From Gammaproteobacteria bacterium (GTDB lineage Bacteria > Pseudomonadota > Gammaproteobacteria > Pseudomonadales > Pseudohongiellaceae), in NCBI GenBank assembly GCA_029244985.1, contig JAQWQD010000027.1:1-64000 (forward strand): a stretch of 64,000 nucleotides of DNA, given 5' to 3'. Under the pieces are notes generated by a model that saw only the letters and a list, made by a program, of their open reading frames with translations, did not search any database and was not told where the DNA came from. Positions 32,190 through 41,135 of this stretch are shown here, piece by piece; position 1 is the first letter of the stretch, and each line of letters starts with the position of its first letter. The translations under genes and the position numbers were made by a program.

Positions 32190-33389
32190 GTGAATGCAGA
32201 TTTCACAGAGGAAGATCTAGCCTTTCAGGATGAAGCTCGAAGTTTTCTAGATAGCGAATTCCCTGCGGAATATCGCGCAAAAATAGATGCGAGCAAGCGC
32301 CTGAGCAAAGAAGAGATCGTTAACTGGCAAAAGATACTATACAAAAAAGGGTGGGCAGCACCGTCGTGGCCAGTTGAACATGGAGGCACTGGCTGGTCGC
32401 AGATTCAGAAGCATATTTTTGAGACTGAAATGGGATTAATCGGTGCGCCGGAACCAGTTCCCTTCGGTATGAAGATGGTTGCGCCAATTATTATGGCTTA
32501 TGGCTCTGAGGAGCAAAAAGTCCGATTTCTGCCAGACATTTTAGAAAGCAATGTTTGGTGGTGCCAGGGTTATTCTGAACCTAATTCAGGATCTGATCTC
32601 GCGTCTTTAAAAACCGCTGCGGTGCGCGATGGTGATCATTTTGTTGTGAATGGTGCGAAAACCTGGAACACCTACGGGCAATATGCCGATTGGATTTTTT
32701 GTTTAGTAAGAACCGATAACACGGTCAAAAAACAAGAAGGTATTAGTTTCCTTCTTATCGATATGAAGTCACCGGGCATTACGCTTAAGCCTATTTATCT
32801 AATTGATGGTCAACCAGAAGTGAATGAAGTGTTTTTCGACGATGTGCGCGTACCCGCTGATAATTTGATTGGTGAGGAGAATAAAGGTTGGACCTACGCG
32901 AAAGTACTGCTAACCCACGAGAGGACAAATATTGCAGGAGTGCCTCGAGGCAAGCGTCGGCTCCGTGCTTTGAAACGTATTGCCGGTGAAACCGATGATG
33001 GTTTCGGTAATAGCATGATGGATAATCAAGGCTTCCGTAATAAATTAGCGTCAATAGAAATAGAGTTGCAAGCGCTCGAGTATGCAGAGTTGCGGACGCT
33101 AGCGTCGATATCTACGGGCAAGGCACCGGGACCAGAATCATCGATTCTGAAAATTGTAGGCACTGAGTTGGCTCAGAGAATTGATAAAACCTTTGTGGAG
33201 CTTGCGGGCTACCATTGCCTGCCTTATGTCCCTGAGCAATTTGAAGACGGATTTCAGGGGACCCCTCTAGGGCCTGGAAATTCCGCAGCAGCAGCCCTGA
33301 CCTATTTTAATAACCGAAAAGCTTCCATCTATGGAGGCTCAAATGAAATTCAACGCAATATTATTTGCAAAGCGGTCTTGGGTTTATAG
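32190..33389 (+). CDS. Acyl-CoA dehydrogenase family protein (pair subunit A)
   Basis: A 399-residue flavoprotein with FAD/substrate blocks WWCQGYSEPNSGSDLASLKT, VNGAKTWNTYGQYADW and EVFFDDVRVPADNLIGEEN. The C-terminus ends IYGGSNEIQRNIICKAVLGL: the position that holds the catalytic Glu in classical enzymes (YEGTxEI) is Gly, so the base must lie elsewhere. It is followed 54 bases later by a second, different dehydrogenase, a layout seen for heteromeric acyl-CoA dehydrogenases of steroid side-chain breakdown in actinobacteria. GTG 32190 with a CGGAG site is the chosen start; a TTG at 32151 is less likely. First gene of a five-gene unit. Confidence 0.86.
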   Translation: MNADFTEEDLAFQDEARSFLDSEFPAEYRAKIDASKRLSKEEIVNWQKILYKKGWAAPSWPVEHGGTGWSQIQKHIFETEMGLIGAPEPVPFGMKMVAPIIMAYGSEEQKVRFLPDILESNVWWCQGYSEPNSGSDLASLKTAAVRDGDHFVVNGAKTWNTYGQYADWIFCLVRTDNTVKKQEGISFLLIDMKSPGITLKPIYLIDGQPEVNEVFFDDVRVPADNLIGEENKGWTYAKVLLTHERTNIAGVPRGKRRLRALKRIAGETDDGFGNSMMDNQGFRNKLASIEIELQALEYAELRTLASISTGKAPGPESSILKIVGTELAQRIDKTFVELAGYHCLPYVPEQFEDGFQGTPLGPGNSAAAALTYFNNRKASIYGGSNEIQRNIICKAVLGL

Positions 33390-33443
33390 GCATAGGTTTA
33401 AACGAACTTCTCTAGAAGAATAGGGAATAAACGAGGTTTTACA

Positions 33444-34577
33444 GTGGATTTTTCATACTCAGAAATACAACAAATGCTACAGGATTCCGTACAAAAATTT
33501 GTACAGAAGAGCTATGACTTCAAAACGCGTAGCAAGATTATTGAGAGTGATGACGGGTATAGCAAAGAGAATTGGCAGTTGTTTGCGGAGCTTGGTTGGT
33601 TGGCAGTGCCATTTACCGAAGAAGATGGCGGTCTCGGTGGCTCTGCCGTCGATTTAATCGTTATGATGGAGGAGTTCGGTAAAGCGAACCTCGTAGAGCC
33701 CTTTATTGCGACTGCGGTGTTAAGTGGAGGATTGATCAGCGAGCTTGGCAATGGAGAACGAAAATCAGAACTGCTAGAGCATCTAGTGACAGGTAAGTTA
33801 CAGTTGGCCTGTGCTTATGCAGAAATGGGTAGCCGGTTTAATCTCGCTAAGGTTGGAACCACCGCGACTGTGCAGGGAGATAAGGTTCTTATCAATGGGA
33901 AGAAGATCGCCGTATTAAACGGATCGAATGCTGATCAATTGCTTGTGGTGGCTCGCGAGTCTGGCGAGGACATTGATGTAGATGGAATTTCGATTTTCTT
34001 GGTGGATGCGGCCAGTGAGGGTTTAGTAATCAATTCATTTACGAACATCGATGGTAAAAAATCTTCAGAAATTGTGTTAGAAAATGTAAGCGTGCCGGCT
34101 AGCAGTCGATTAGGTGATGCAGGTAGTGCGCTATCGGCATTGCAAAAAATCATCGATCGGGCCACCGTTAGTGTAAGTGCCGAAGCGGTTGGTGCAATGG
34201 AGTTACTTTTGCAAAAAACCGTAGAGTACAGTAAAACGCGCAAACAATTTGGTACTTCTATCGGCACCTTTCAAGCCCTTCAGCACCGTATGGCTGATAT
34301 GTTTATTGAATGTCAGTTGGCGCGGTCTATTGTAGTGATGGCTGCAATGAGATTAGACAGCGCTGAAAGTGATTTGGAAAAAACCAAAGCAGTGTCTGCT
34401 GCTAAGAGTCGCGTCGGGGAAGCGATTCGTAAAGTTGGTCAGGAATCAATTCAAATTCACGGTGGGATTGGTATGACAGATGAGCTCGATGTGGGGCATC
34501 TGTTTAAGCGAGTTACTGCTTTGGATATTATGTTTGGTAATGCCGACTATCACACAGAGCGATTTGCCTCTCTCTAG
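33444..34577 (+). CDS. Acyl-CoA dehydrogenase family protein (pair subunit B)
   Basis: A 377-residue dehydrogenase-fold protein starting at GTG behind GAGG. N-terminal helices, then the middle domain is shortened and degenerate (AYAEMGSRFNLAKVG replaces the usual TEPxxGSD block). The C-terminal helical domain keeps TRKQFGTSIGTFQALQHRMADM and QIHGGIGMTDELDVGHLFKR. It lacks the YEGTxEI tail and so the usual catalytic Glu. With its upstream partner it probably forms an alpha2beta2 complex sharing FAD sites. The phosphatase gene follows after 29 bases. Confidence 0.83.
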   Translation: MDFSYSEIQQMLQDSVQKFVQKSYDFKTRSKIIESDDGYSKENWQLFAELGWLAVPFTEEDGGLGGSAVDLIVMMEEFGKANLVEPFIATAVLSGGLISELGNGERKSELLEHLVTGKLQLACAYAEMGSRFNLAKVGTTATVQGDKVLINGKKIAVLNGSNADQLLVVARESGEDIDVDGISIFLVDAASEGLVINSFTNIDGKKSSEIVLENVSVPASSRLGDAGSALSALQKIIDRATVSVSAEAVGAMELLLQKTVEYSKTRKQFGTSIGTFQALQHRMADMFIECQLARSIVVMAAMRLDSAESDLEKTKAVSAAKSRVGEAIRKVGQESIQIHGGIGMTDELDVGHLFKRVTALDIMFGNADYHTERFASL

Positions 34578-34606
34578 TCTAATTTTGGTTACATCGGAAC
34601 AGTGTC

Positions 34607-35305
34607 ATGAGTGAACTTATTTTTGTTCGACATGGACAGGCGTCGTTCGGTCAGAAGTCCTACGATAAGCTAAGTGATCTTGGTATAGATCAGGTTCGAA
34701 TCTTGGCGCTTCATTTGCAATCTCTTGGTGAAGAATTTGACTACATCTATTGCGGATCCTTGCTGCGGCAACAAGAAACCGCTCGAGAGCTCATGACCCT
34801 GATAAAAGGAAAACCAGAAAAAGCGAACACTCACCGTGGCTTGAATGAATACAATGCAGATCCACTTTTAAAGATTTTTTTGAGAAACCATAATTCTAAG
34901 CATGACATTGAGTTGCCAATCAAGGATGAAAAGGTATTTCAGAAAGTTTTTGAGGCAGCTACATCAAAATGGATCCGTAATGAACTTGAACCCGCGGACC
35001 AGGATACTGAATATGAAGCCTGGCAAGACTTTCAGAATCGCGTCTACAGTGCCTTAGATGAAATAATGTCGAGACACGCTAGTGGTAGCCGCATTCTTAT
35101 TTCTACTTCTGGTGGAGTTATCGCCATGGCACTGCAGAGGGTACTTGGTTTTCCAGATGAACAAGTTATCGCTACTAACTGGATGGTGCATAATAGTTCA
35201 GTCACTCGGGTGCGCTATGGAAATGGTAAGATCTCCCTCACTCAATTTAATAGCCTGCCGCATTTGGAAAAAAAGGGCATGCAGCATTTGGTGACCTATC
35301 GTTAA
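34607..35305 (+). CDS. Histidine phosphatase family protein
   Basis: A 232-residue protein of the phosphoglycerate-mutase-like superfamily. The phosphate-accepting His is in LIFVRHGQASFG near the N-terminus, with Arg in LRQQETARELM. The second conserved His, usually in SHGG, is replaced: the block is ISTSGGVIAMAL, a change found in the subgroup that travels with acyl-CoA dehydrogenases. It lies between the paired dehydrogenases and a kinase-like gene, in step with them, so dephosphorylating a phosphorylated acyl intermediate is a reasonable guess. A generic small-molecule phosphatase is the alternative. Confidence 0.85.
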   Translation: MSELIFVRHGQASFGQKSYDKLSDLGIDQVRILALHLQSLGEEFDYIYCGSLLRQQETARELMTLIKGKPEKANTHRGLNEYNADPLLKIFLRNHNSKHDIELPIKDEKVFQKVFEAATSKWIRNELEPADQDTEYEAWQDFQNRVYSALDEIMSRHASGSRILISTSGGVIAMALQRVLGFPDEQVIATNWMVHNSSVTRVRYGNGKISLTQFNSLPHLEKKGMQHLVTYR

Positions 35306-35331
35306 TGGGCTATTGAAATTAGGAAGGTAAA

Positions 35332-36411
35332 GTGAGCGCGGACGAATTAATCGATAAAGCGGGAAGCATTAGAGCCGGGGAAGAATTAGATCTGGATGCA
35401 CTGAAGCAACATTTAGAGCCTATTCTTGGCATTAATGTCTCTGCGCTAGAAGTTTCTCAGTTTCCAGGCGGCCATTCAAATCTTACTTATTTGCTATCAA
35501 GTGGAAATGAGCAATGGGTGCTCAGGCGGCCGCCGTTTGGAAGCAAAGTTAAATCTGCTCATGATATGTCCCGTGAATACAAAATCCTTTCAGCCTTAAA
35601 GAATGTTTATTCCTATGGGCCAGCCCCGATTCACTTCTGTAATGATCATAGCGTGTTAGGTTCTGATTTCTATTTGATGAATTACATTGAAGGACTGGTG
35701 ATACGCAAAGAATACCCTTCCAATCTAAACTTGAGCCCAGATCAAATTCGACAACAACTTTTAAATTTCTTTGACGTGCTGGGTGACTTGCATTCAGTTA
35801 ATTTGAAGGAAGCAGGTCTCGATAACTTCGGCAAGCCTAAAGGCTATGTTCGACGTCAAGTAGAGGGTTGGAGTCGTCGCTGGGAGAATGCAGTCACTCC
35901 GGACACGGTGAATTGTGATAACACTATCAAATGGCTAAATGACAATATGCCTATTGAGAGTGAAAAGGCCAGCGTTATTCACAATGACTACAAACTAGAC
36001 AACGTTATTTTTGATGCAGAAGATCCTCTGCAAGTTATTGGTGTATTGGACTGGGAAATGTCGACAGTTGGTGATCCATTAATGGATCTTGGTTGTACCT
36101 TGGGTTATTGGGTTCAGACTTCTGATCCTGATTTTTTTCGTGAAGCGCGTACCATGCCTTCCGATATTGAAGGCGCGCCGAGGAGAGTGGAAATTATAAA
36201 TCGCTTCCAAGAGAGAACAGGGCTATCAGTAGAGCATTTCCCATTTTATTTTTGTTTTGGCTTATTTCGCTTATGTGTCATCGGACAACAAATTTATTAC
36301 CGGTACTATCATGGGCACACTAAAGATCAACGATTCGCTGGGTTTCTAGAGAAGGCGCATGTGTTGCAAAAAATGTGCGAAATGATTATTGCTGGTAAAA
36401 TAACTGATTAA
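35332..36411 (+). CDS. Phosphotransferase (APH/ACAD10-11 kinase-like)
   Basis: A 359-residue aminoglycoside-phosphotransferase-fold protein starting at GTG with AGGAAGG upstream. Nucleotide loop PGGHSNLTYLL, catalytic loop IHNDYKLDNVIF (HxDxxxxN), and metal-binding GVLDWEMSTVGDPLMDLG (DWE) are all intact. Members of this branch are fused to acyl-CoA dehydrogenases in ACAD10/ACAD11, and as LvaA phosphorylate the 4-hydroxyl of 4-hydroxyacyl-CoA in levulinate catabolism. Its place after two dehydrogenases and a phosphatase, 10 bases before an SDR, supports that role. Substrate chain is unknown. Confidence 0.87.
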   Translation: MSADELIDKAGSIRAGEELDLDALKQHLEPILGINVSALEVSQFPGGHSNLTYLLSSGNEQWVLRRPPFGSKVKSAHDMSREYKILSALKNVYSYGPAPIHFCNDHSVLGSDFYLMNYIEGLVIRKEYPSNLNLSPDQIRQQLLNFFDVLGDLHSVNLKEAGLDNFGKPKGYVRRQVEGWSRRWENAVTPDTVNCDNTIKWLNDNMPIESEKASVIHNDYKLDNVIFDAEDPLQVIGVLDWEMSTVGDPLMDLGCTLGYWVQTSDPDFFREARTMPSDIEGAPRRVEIINRFQERTGLSVEHFPFYFCFGLFRLCVIGQQIYYRYYHGHTKDQRFAGFLEKAHVLQKMCEMIIAGKITD

Positions 36412-36421
36412 GGGGAGCGCA

Positions 36422-37213
36422 ATGTCTTTTCAGTCGAACGATTTATTTTCTATTGCAGGTAAAATTGCGATCGTTACCGGGGGGTCTCGCGGTATCGGAA
36501 AAATGATTGCCCAAGGATATGTGGAAAATGGTGTAAAAACTTATATATCCTCCCGTAAAGCTGAAGCTTGCAGAGAAACTGCGGAGGAGCTATCTGAAAA
36601 AGGTGAATGCATTGCTTTTCCTGCTGACCTATCTACTCAGGAAGGTCGGGATTTGTTTATCGGAGAAATTAAGGAACGAGAATCTAAGCTCGACATTCTG
36701 GTGAACAATGCAGGTGCAGCTTGGGGAGCCGCTTATGAGGAATACCCTGACGAAGGTTATGACAAAGTGATGGATATTAACGTAAAAGCGATTTTCACGT
36801 TAACTCGGGACTTAATGCCTTTGTTGTTAAAAAACGCCTCCCAAGAAAATCCTAGCCGGGTAATTAATATTGGTTCGATTGACGGCTTAAGAGTTTCCAG
36901 TACAGACAATTTTGCTTACGGTGCGAGTAAGGCTGCAGTACATTTTCTAACTAAGAATTTAGCTGTTCGCTTCGGACCGAAAGGACTTACTGTGAACGCG
37001 ATAGCACCTGGTCCATTCGAGAGTCAGATGATGGGTTATATGTTGAAAAACTTCCGCGATAAAATCGAAGGGGAAAATCCTTTGGGAAGAATCGGAAACC
37101 CGTTTGATATGGCTGGACTTGCGATATTTCTGGCTTCGGGTGCCGCTAAATACATGACCGGTCAAGTCATAGCTCTAGATGGTGGTCGCAGTCTGGGAGC
37201 CAGCCAGAAATAG
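36422..37213 (+). CDS. Short-chain dehydrogenase/reductase, RhlG-like
   Basis: A 263-residue classical SDR. Cofactor motif TGGSRGIGK, structural NNAGAAWG, catalytic Ser in NIGSIDGLR and Tyr/Lys in YGASKAAVHF; C-terminus ASGAAKYMTGQVIALDGG. The block INIGSIDGLRVSSTDNFAYG and MMGYML resemble RhlG, an NADPH-dependent beta-ketoacyl reductase, so a hydroxyacyl/ketoacyl substrate fits. A GGGGAG site precedes the ATG; it starts 10 bases after the kinase gene and ends the operon. It would oxidise or reduce the hydroxyacyl intermediate of the pathway. Confidence 0.87.
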   Translation: MSFQSNDLFSIAGKIAIVTGGSRGIGKMIAQGYVENGVKTYISSRKAEACRETAEELSEKGECIAFPADLSTQEGRDLFIGEIKERESKLDILVNNAGAAWGAAYEEYPDEGYDKVMDINVKAIFTLTRDLMPLLLKNASQENPSRVINIGSIDGLRVSSTDNFAYGASKAAVHFLTKNLAVRFGPKGLTVNAIAPGPFESQMMGYMLKNFRDKIEGENPLGRIGNPFDMAGLAIFLASGAAKYMTGQVIALDGGRSLGASQK

Positions 37214-37340
37214 AGACGCAGGCCGAATTTCGCTAGTAGCAATAACTCTCTGCTTCTTTGACCCAAAAGCCATTTAAATCCGTGGCTTACGGTGTTACTT
37301 TAGCGCTCTCGAAAACAACAAGACCGATGAAGAACTGGTA

Positions 37341-38003
37341 GTGAGTGACAAGCAAGCTAGAGTATTGCCCCGCGCAATTATAGCCAGCATGGCCTTTGTT
37401 AGCGGCTTTTGCATAATGACTATAGAAATGCTGGGTGCCCGAATCCTGTCGCCGTATTTTGGTGGTAGTCTCTCCGTTTGGGGAAGTATTATTACTATCT
37501 TTATGCTGGCGCTAGCGTTAGGGTATTTGCTTGGCGGACGCTTATCGACCCGCAACCCCAGTGCCAATACTTATGCTTTGTTTTTTATCTGCGCTGCCGT
37601 CTTCTCGCTCCCTGTCATCTTTTTTGCCGATTTCATTATGGAGCCTATTTTTCTCGCTATAGAAGATCCGCGATATGGTTCTTTATTTGCGTCCATATTT
37701 CTTTTCTTTATTCCAACGAGCATATTGGGAATGATCTCGCCTTATTCGGTGCGATTGATGGTGGAAAGTGAAAAAGACAGTGGCCAAATGGCTGGACTGC
37801 TTTATTTTATATCTACGCTTGGTAGTGCCGCCGGAACTTTAGGAACGAGCTTTTATTTCGTTCTATGGTTTGAAGTAAATCAGATATTATGGGGTTCTGT
37901 GATTGCTTTAATTTTTGCGGGATGTGCTATTTTGCTGTCTGATTATTTGCGGAATCTAAACACAAGGAGTTCAAATCCTAGTCATGCGAAAAAACGTGCG
38001 TAA
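37341..38003 (+). CDS. Membrane domain of fused-type spermidine synthase-like protein (separate gene)
   Basis: A 220-residue integral membrane protein starting at GTG, with about six helices. Blocks FVSGFCIMTIEMLGARILSPYFGGSLSVWGSII and ALALGYLLGGRLSTRNPS, and later LGMISPYSVRLM, match the membrane half of 'fused MFS/spermidine synthase' proteins. Here the catalytic half is encoded by the next gene, in another frame, overlapping by 20 bases. Because the second gene has its own start and signal-like N-terminus, I read this as a natural two-gene version rather than a frameshift. Role unknown. Confidence 0.82.
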   Translation: MSDKQARVLPRAIIASMAFVSGFCIMTIEMLGARILSPYFGGSLSVWGSIITIFMLALALGYLLGGRLSTRNPSANTYALFFICAAVFSLPVIFFADFIMEPIFLAIEDPRYGSLFASIFLFFIPTSILGMISPYSVRLMVESEKDSGQMAGLLYFISTLGSAAGTLGTSFYFVLWFEVNQILWGSVIALIFAGCAILLSDYLRNLNTRSSNPSHAKKRA

Positions 38004-38892
38004 TCTAATTTTAAAGGTTCTAGCTGGGCCGGTAGTCTTTGCTTTTATGACTCCTGCTGTTGTGGCAGAAACTATTCATGAAGCACGTTCCAAATATCGT
38101 GATATTACCGTGACACAAGTCGGTGAGCGTCGGTGTCTGTTATTCAATGTACACCGTGGCGATCGCAATCAAACCTGCATGATGATGAACGATCGAGACC
38201 AACTAGTTTTCGATTACACTCGAATGAGCTTTGTTGGGCTTTTACTTCAGCCAGAACCAGAGAGTATTTTGGTTATCGGCTTAGGGGGTGGGTCAATTCC
38301 TATGACATTTGCAGAGTTGTATCCGGATGCGAAAATTGATGTTATTGAAATTGATGAGGCTGTAGTAAACGTAGCTGAAGATTATTTTTACTATAGTGAC
38401 ACTGATAATATGAAAGCCCATGTGGATGATGGCAGACCATTCATTAAGCGGGCGGGTATTCGCGGTGAAACTTATGATTACATCGTGCTCGATGCCTTTA
38501 GTGGAGATTACATTCCTGAACACATGTTAACGCGAGAGTTTCTTGAAGAAGTAAAAAAGATAATGACTGACGATAGTGTTTTAGTCGCAAATACTTTTTC
38601 TACTTCGCGCCTGTATGATCATGAATCAGTCACTTATCAGCGCTCTTTTGGTGAATTTTACAATTTCAAATTACCAACTTCTGGTAATCGGATTATTATT
38701 GCTACACTAAACACGCTGCCGCCTCGCGGTGAGCTCGTAGAGGCATCACGGCGCATAGCGCCCTCTTTGGAAAAATTTGGAATATCTTTAACGGATTACC
38801 CTAGGAGATTGACCACTCGAGTTGACTGGGATATGAGTCGCCGCGAATTAACCGATCAGTATTCACCAGGTAACTTGCTAAGAGAAAATTAA
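37984..38892 (+). CDS. Spermidine synthase-like methyltransferase-fold protein with N-terminal signal
   Basis: A 302-residue protein. The first 28 residues form a signal-like hydrophobic segment (GPVVFAFMTPAVVA|ET). The remainder is a spermidine-synthase-type Rossmann domain: ILVIGLGGGSIPMTFAELYPDAKIDVIEIDE binds the decarboxylated or ordinary SAM, and DDGRPFI and YDYIVLDAFSGDYIPEHM follow. If the N-terminal segment is a signal peptide, the domain would be periplasmic, which is odd for an aminopropyl- or methyl-transferase; if it is a membrane anchor it could be cytoplasmic beside its partner. The polyamine activity is unproven. The esterase gene follows after 12 bases. Confidence 0.82.
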   Translation: MRKNVRNLILKVLAGPVVFAFMTPAVVAETIHEARSKYRDITVTQVGERRCLLFNVHRGDRNQTCMMMNDRDQLVFDYTRMSFVGLLLQPEPESILVIGLGGGSIPMTFAELYPDAKIDVIEIDEAVVNVAEDYFYYSDTDNMKAHVDDGRPFIKRAGIRGETYDYIVLDAFSGDYIPEHMLTREFLEEVKKIMTDDSVLVANTFSTSRLYDHESVTYQRSFGEFYNFKLPTSGNRIIIATLNTLPPRGELVEASRRIAPSLEKFGISLTDYPRRLTTRVDWDMSRRELTDQYSPGNLLREN

Positions 38893-38904
38893 CGGGAATT
38901 ACTT

Positions 38905-39744
38905 ATGAAGAAAATAATAAAACTATTAGTGGCTAGTACCTTTATGGTTTCAAGCCTCACGAGCTTGGCGGATACAAACATTAAGGCAGATGTTGTATAC
39001 GGGCATAAAGACGGTATGGCATTAGTCTATGATGTTATCACCCCAGACAATGCAAATGGCGCTGCTGTGGTATTTATGGTCAGTGGTGGTTGGTACTCTC
39101 GTTGGTCTCCACCAGCATCTCGTGTTGAGCAATTCTCTCATTTCCTTGATGCTGGATTTACATTGATCCCTGTGCATCATGGTAGTGCTCCTCGATATCA
39201 CGTGCCAGATGCCTATGCTGATGTCAGTCGCGCCATACGTCACATTAAGATGCATGCAGTGCAACATGGAATCGATCCAGACCGAATTGGTGTTACCGGT
39301 GGCAGCGCCGGTGGGCACTTGTCTTTAATGTTAGGCTTAGATTCTGATCAAGGTGATCCGAACGCGCGGGAAGAAGTAATGCGTCAGAGCAATGATGTCG
39401 CCGCTATTGTTGCTTATTTTCCGCCAGTGGATTTGCGAGAGATAGCCGGTCCAAATGATCGATTCCCTGCTTTGGATTTTCCTCAGGCAAATGCTGCGGC
39501 AATTTCTCCTATCCTACATGCTGATGCTGGTGATCCGCCGACTTTGCTCATTCATGGTGATGCCGATGATTTAGTTCCCATTAGCCACTCCGAAATTATG
39601 CAGGCAGAATTTGAAAAACAGTCTATTGTTTCAAATTTTATTACCATCCCGGGTGCCGGGCATGGATTTCGGGGTGATGATGCAGTTTGGGCTGCCAATG
39701 CCTCTGTAGCGTGGTTCCAGCAACACCTGACTAGAGGAAATTAA
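38905..39744 (+). CDS. Exported alpha/beta hydrolase
   Basis: A 279-residue protein with signal peptide (LVASTFMVSSLTSLA|DT). Dienelactone-hydrolase/acetylesterase-like fold: oxyanion region FMVSGGWYSRWSPP, nucleophile in VTGGSAGGHLSLML, acid in IHGDADDLVP, and His in GAGHGF. The block ISPILHADAGDPPTLLIHGDADDLVP is typical of secreted BD-FAE-like esterases. Substrates may be plant- or algae-derived acyl esters. It follows the spermidine-synthase-like gene closely and converges on an acyl-CoA dehydrogenase gene. Confidence 0.85.
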   Translation: MKKIIKLLVASTFMVSSLTSLADTNIKADVVYGHKDGMALVYDVITPDNANGAAVVFMVSGGWYSRWSPPASRVEQFSHFLDAGFTLIPVHHGSAPRYHVPDAYADVSRAIRHIKMHAVQHGIDPDRIGVTGGSAGGHLSLMLGLDSDQGDPNAREEVMRQSNDVAAIVAYFPPVDLREIAGPNDRFPALDFPQANAAAISPILHADAGDPPTLLIHGDADDLVPISHSEIMQAEFEKQSIVSNFITIPGAGHGFRGDDAVWAANASVAWFQQHLTRGN

Positions 39745-39758
39745 AGTTTTAATGAATC

Positions 39759-40907
39759 TTAGTTAGCTCCCTTGATCATGTTGCGCGCGATAATGAGCTG
39801 TTGAATTTGACTGGTACCTTCATAGAGACGAAATAAACGCACATCACGATAGAAGCGTTCAACAGAGTATTCCGACATATAACCTGCGCCACCATGAATT
39901 TGGACGCAGCGGTCAGCAACTCGTCCAACCATTTCAGTTGCAAATAATTTGGATGCCGATGACTCAGTACTGACCTCTTCACCTGCATCACGTTTTCTGG
40001 CCGTTTCCAGGGTCATGCATTTAGCCGCGTAAGTTTCTGTTTGTGAATCTGCAAACATTGCTTGTATCAATTGCTGGTCCGCAATAGGCCGGCCAAATTG
40101 TTTTCTTTGAATTGCATAGTCGAGAGCGTCATTAATAAGCCGTTCTGCAACTCCGACACTGACTCCGGAGATGTGCAGGCGGCCACGATCGAGTACTTTC
40201 ATGGCAGTAATGAATCCTTCGCCTTCTTCACCAATAATGTTTTCAGCAGGTACCCGGCAATCTTCGAAAATAACATCACAAGTCATCGATCCGGATTGCC
40301 CCATTTTCTTGTCAACTTTTCCAAGGGTTATACCTGCAGTATCACGTTCAACTATAAAGGAAGAGATGCCACGCGCGCCTTTAATTGAAGGATTAGTGCG
40401 TGCCATTACATTGAAAGTGTCAGCTACTTTGGCATTCGTGATGTAGCGCTTGGTGCCATTTAGGATATAACAATCACCATCGCGAACAGCAGAAGTTTTC
40501 AGCGCTGCTGCATCGGAACCGGCTTCCGGTTCAGTTAAACAAAAACAACTTATCCATTCCCCGCTGGCATATTTAGGCAGATACTTTTGCTTTTGCTCTT
40601 CAGTGCCATTAAAAACAACAGCCGCCGAGCCGATGCCGTTATTTGTACCCATTACTGATCTAAATGCTGGAGAAGTTCGACCCAAAGAAAAGGCAACCAG
40701 GATCTCTTCTTCCATGGTTAGGCCTAATCCTCCATATTGCTCAGGTATAGTAAGGCCAAACAACCCAAGTTCCTTCATCTCTTCCAGAATATCGTCAGGA
40801 AGCTTCCCTGTTTCTTCAAGCGCTTTTTCTCGTGGCACTAGGCGCTCTCGCACAAAACGATCAATTAAATCGATGAGGTGGTTTAGTGTTTCCTGATCTC
40901 TAATCAT
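39759..40907 (-). CDS. Acyl-CoA dehydrogenase family protein (classical type)
   Basis: A 382-residue classical acyl-CoA dehydrogenase. FCLTEPEAGSDAAALKT binds FAD, MTCDVIFEDCRVPAENIIGEEGEGF and AIQRKQFGRPIADQQLIQAMFADS follow, and the C-terminal LYEGTSQIQQLIIARNM has the catalytic Glu. It would introduce a trans-2 double bond into straight-chain acyl-CoA. Unlike the two paired sets, this one has the usual catalytic residue and stands alone, transcribed away from the thiolase operon at 41136 and separated from it by 228 bases that probably hold both promoters. Confidence 0.9.
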   Translation of the reverse strand: MIRDQETLNHLIDLIDRFVRERLVPREKALEETGKLPDDILEEMKELGLFGLTIPEQYGGLGLTMEEEILVAFSLGRTSPAFRSVMGTNNGIGSAAVVFNGTEEQKQKYLPKYASGEWISCFCLTEPEAGSDAAALKTSAVRDGDCYILNGTKRYITNAKVADTFNVMARTNPSIKGARGISSFIVERDTAGITLGKVDKKMGQSGSMTCDVIFEDCRVPAENIIGEEGEGFITAMKVLDRGRLHISGVSVGVAERLINDALDYAIQRKQFGRPIADQQLIQAMFADSQTETYAAKCMTLETARKRDAGEEVSTESSASKLFATEMVGRVADRCVQIHGGAGYMSEYSVERFYRDVRLFRLYEGTSQIQQLIIARNMIKGAN

Positions 40908-41135
40908 GTCTGCCCCCTAAAAAACGAGCGGCTAACCTAGCATAAGCTCCCGTTTTTTTCGAATGACATGATAGAATGCTGGCCCTTTGTTGTTTTGCCA
41001 TCGATGCTTCGCACTCTCAGTACGCGACATATAAAAAAGGCGGAAAATTCGGCTCGACTAGCTAGAACAGTGACTGTAATGAGTGCAAGTAGAACTAATG
41101 TTTTAATAAGTTTAATTACCTAATCGAGAAACTCT

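Noticed and set aside
32791-33054. Minus-strand 87-codon frame inside the first acyl-CoA dehydrogenase
   Set aside because: It is antisense to a clear family member and has no independent support; the same applies to the other long antisense frames within the enzymes of this window.
37267-37288. 6-bp hairpin (AAGCCA/TGGCTT) after the RhlG-like SDR
   Set aside because: Stem is short, loop is 10 bases and no T tract follows, so a terminator call is not justified.
37984-38003. Possible frameshift splitting one fused spermidine synthase-like gene
   Set aside because: The downstream gene has its own AAGGAG site, start codon and signal-like N-terminus, and both proteins are complete, so two genes are more likely.
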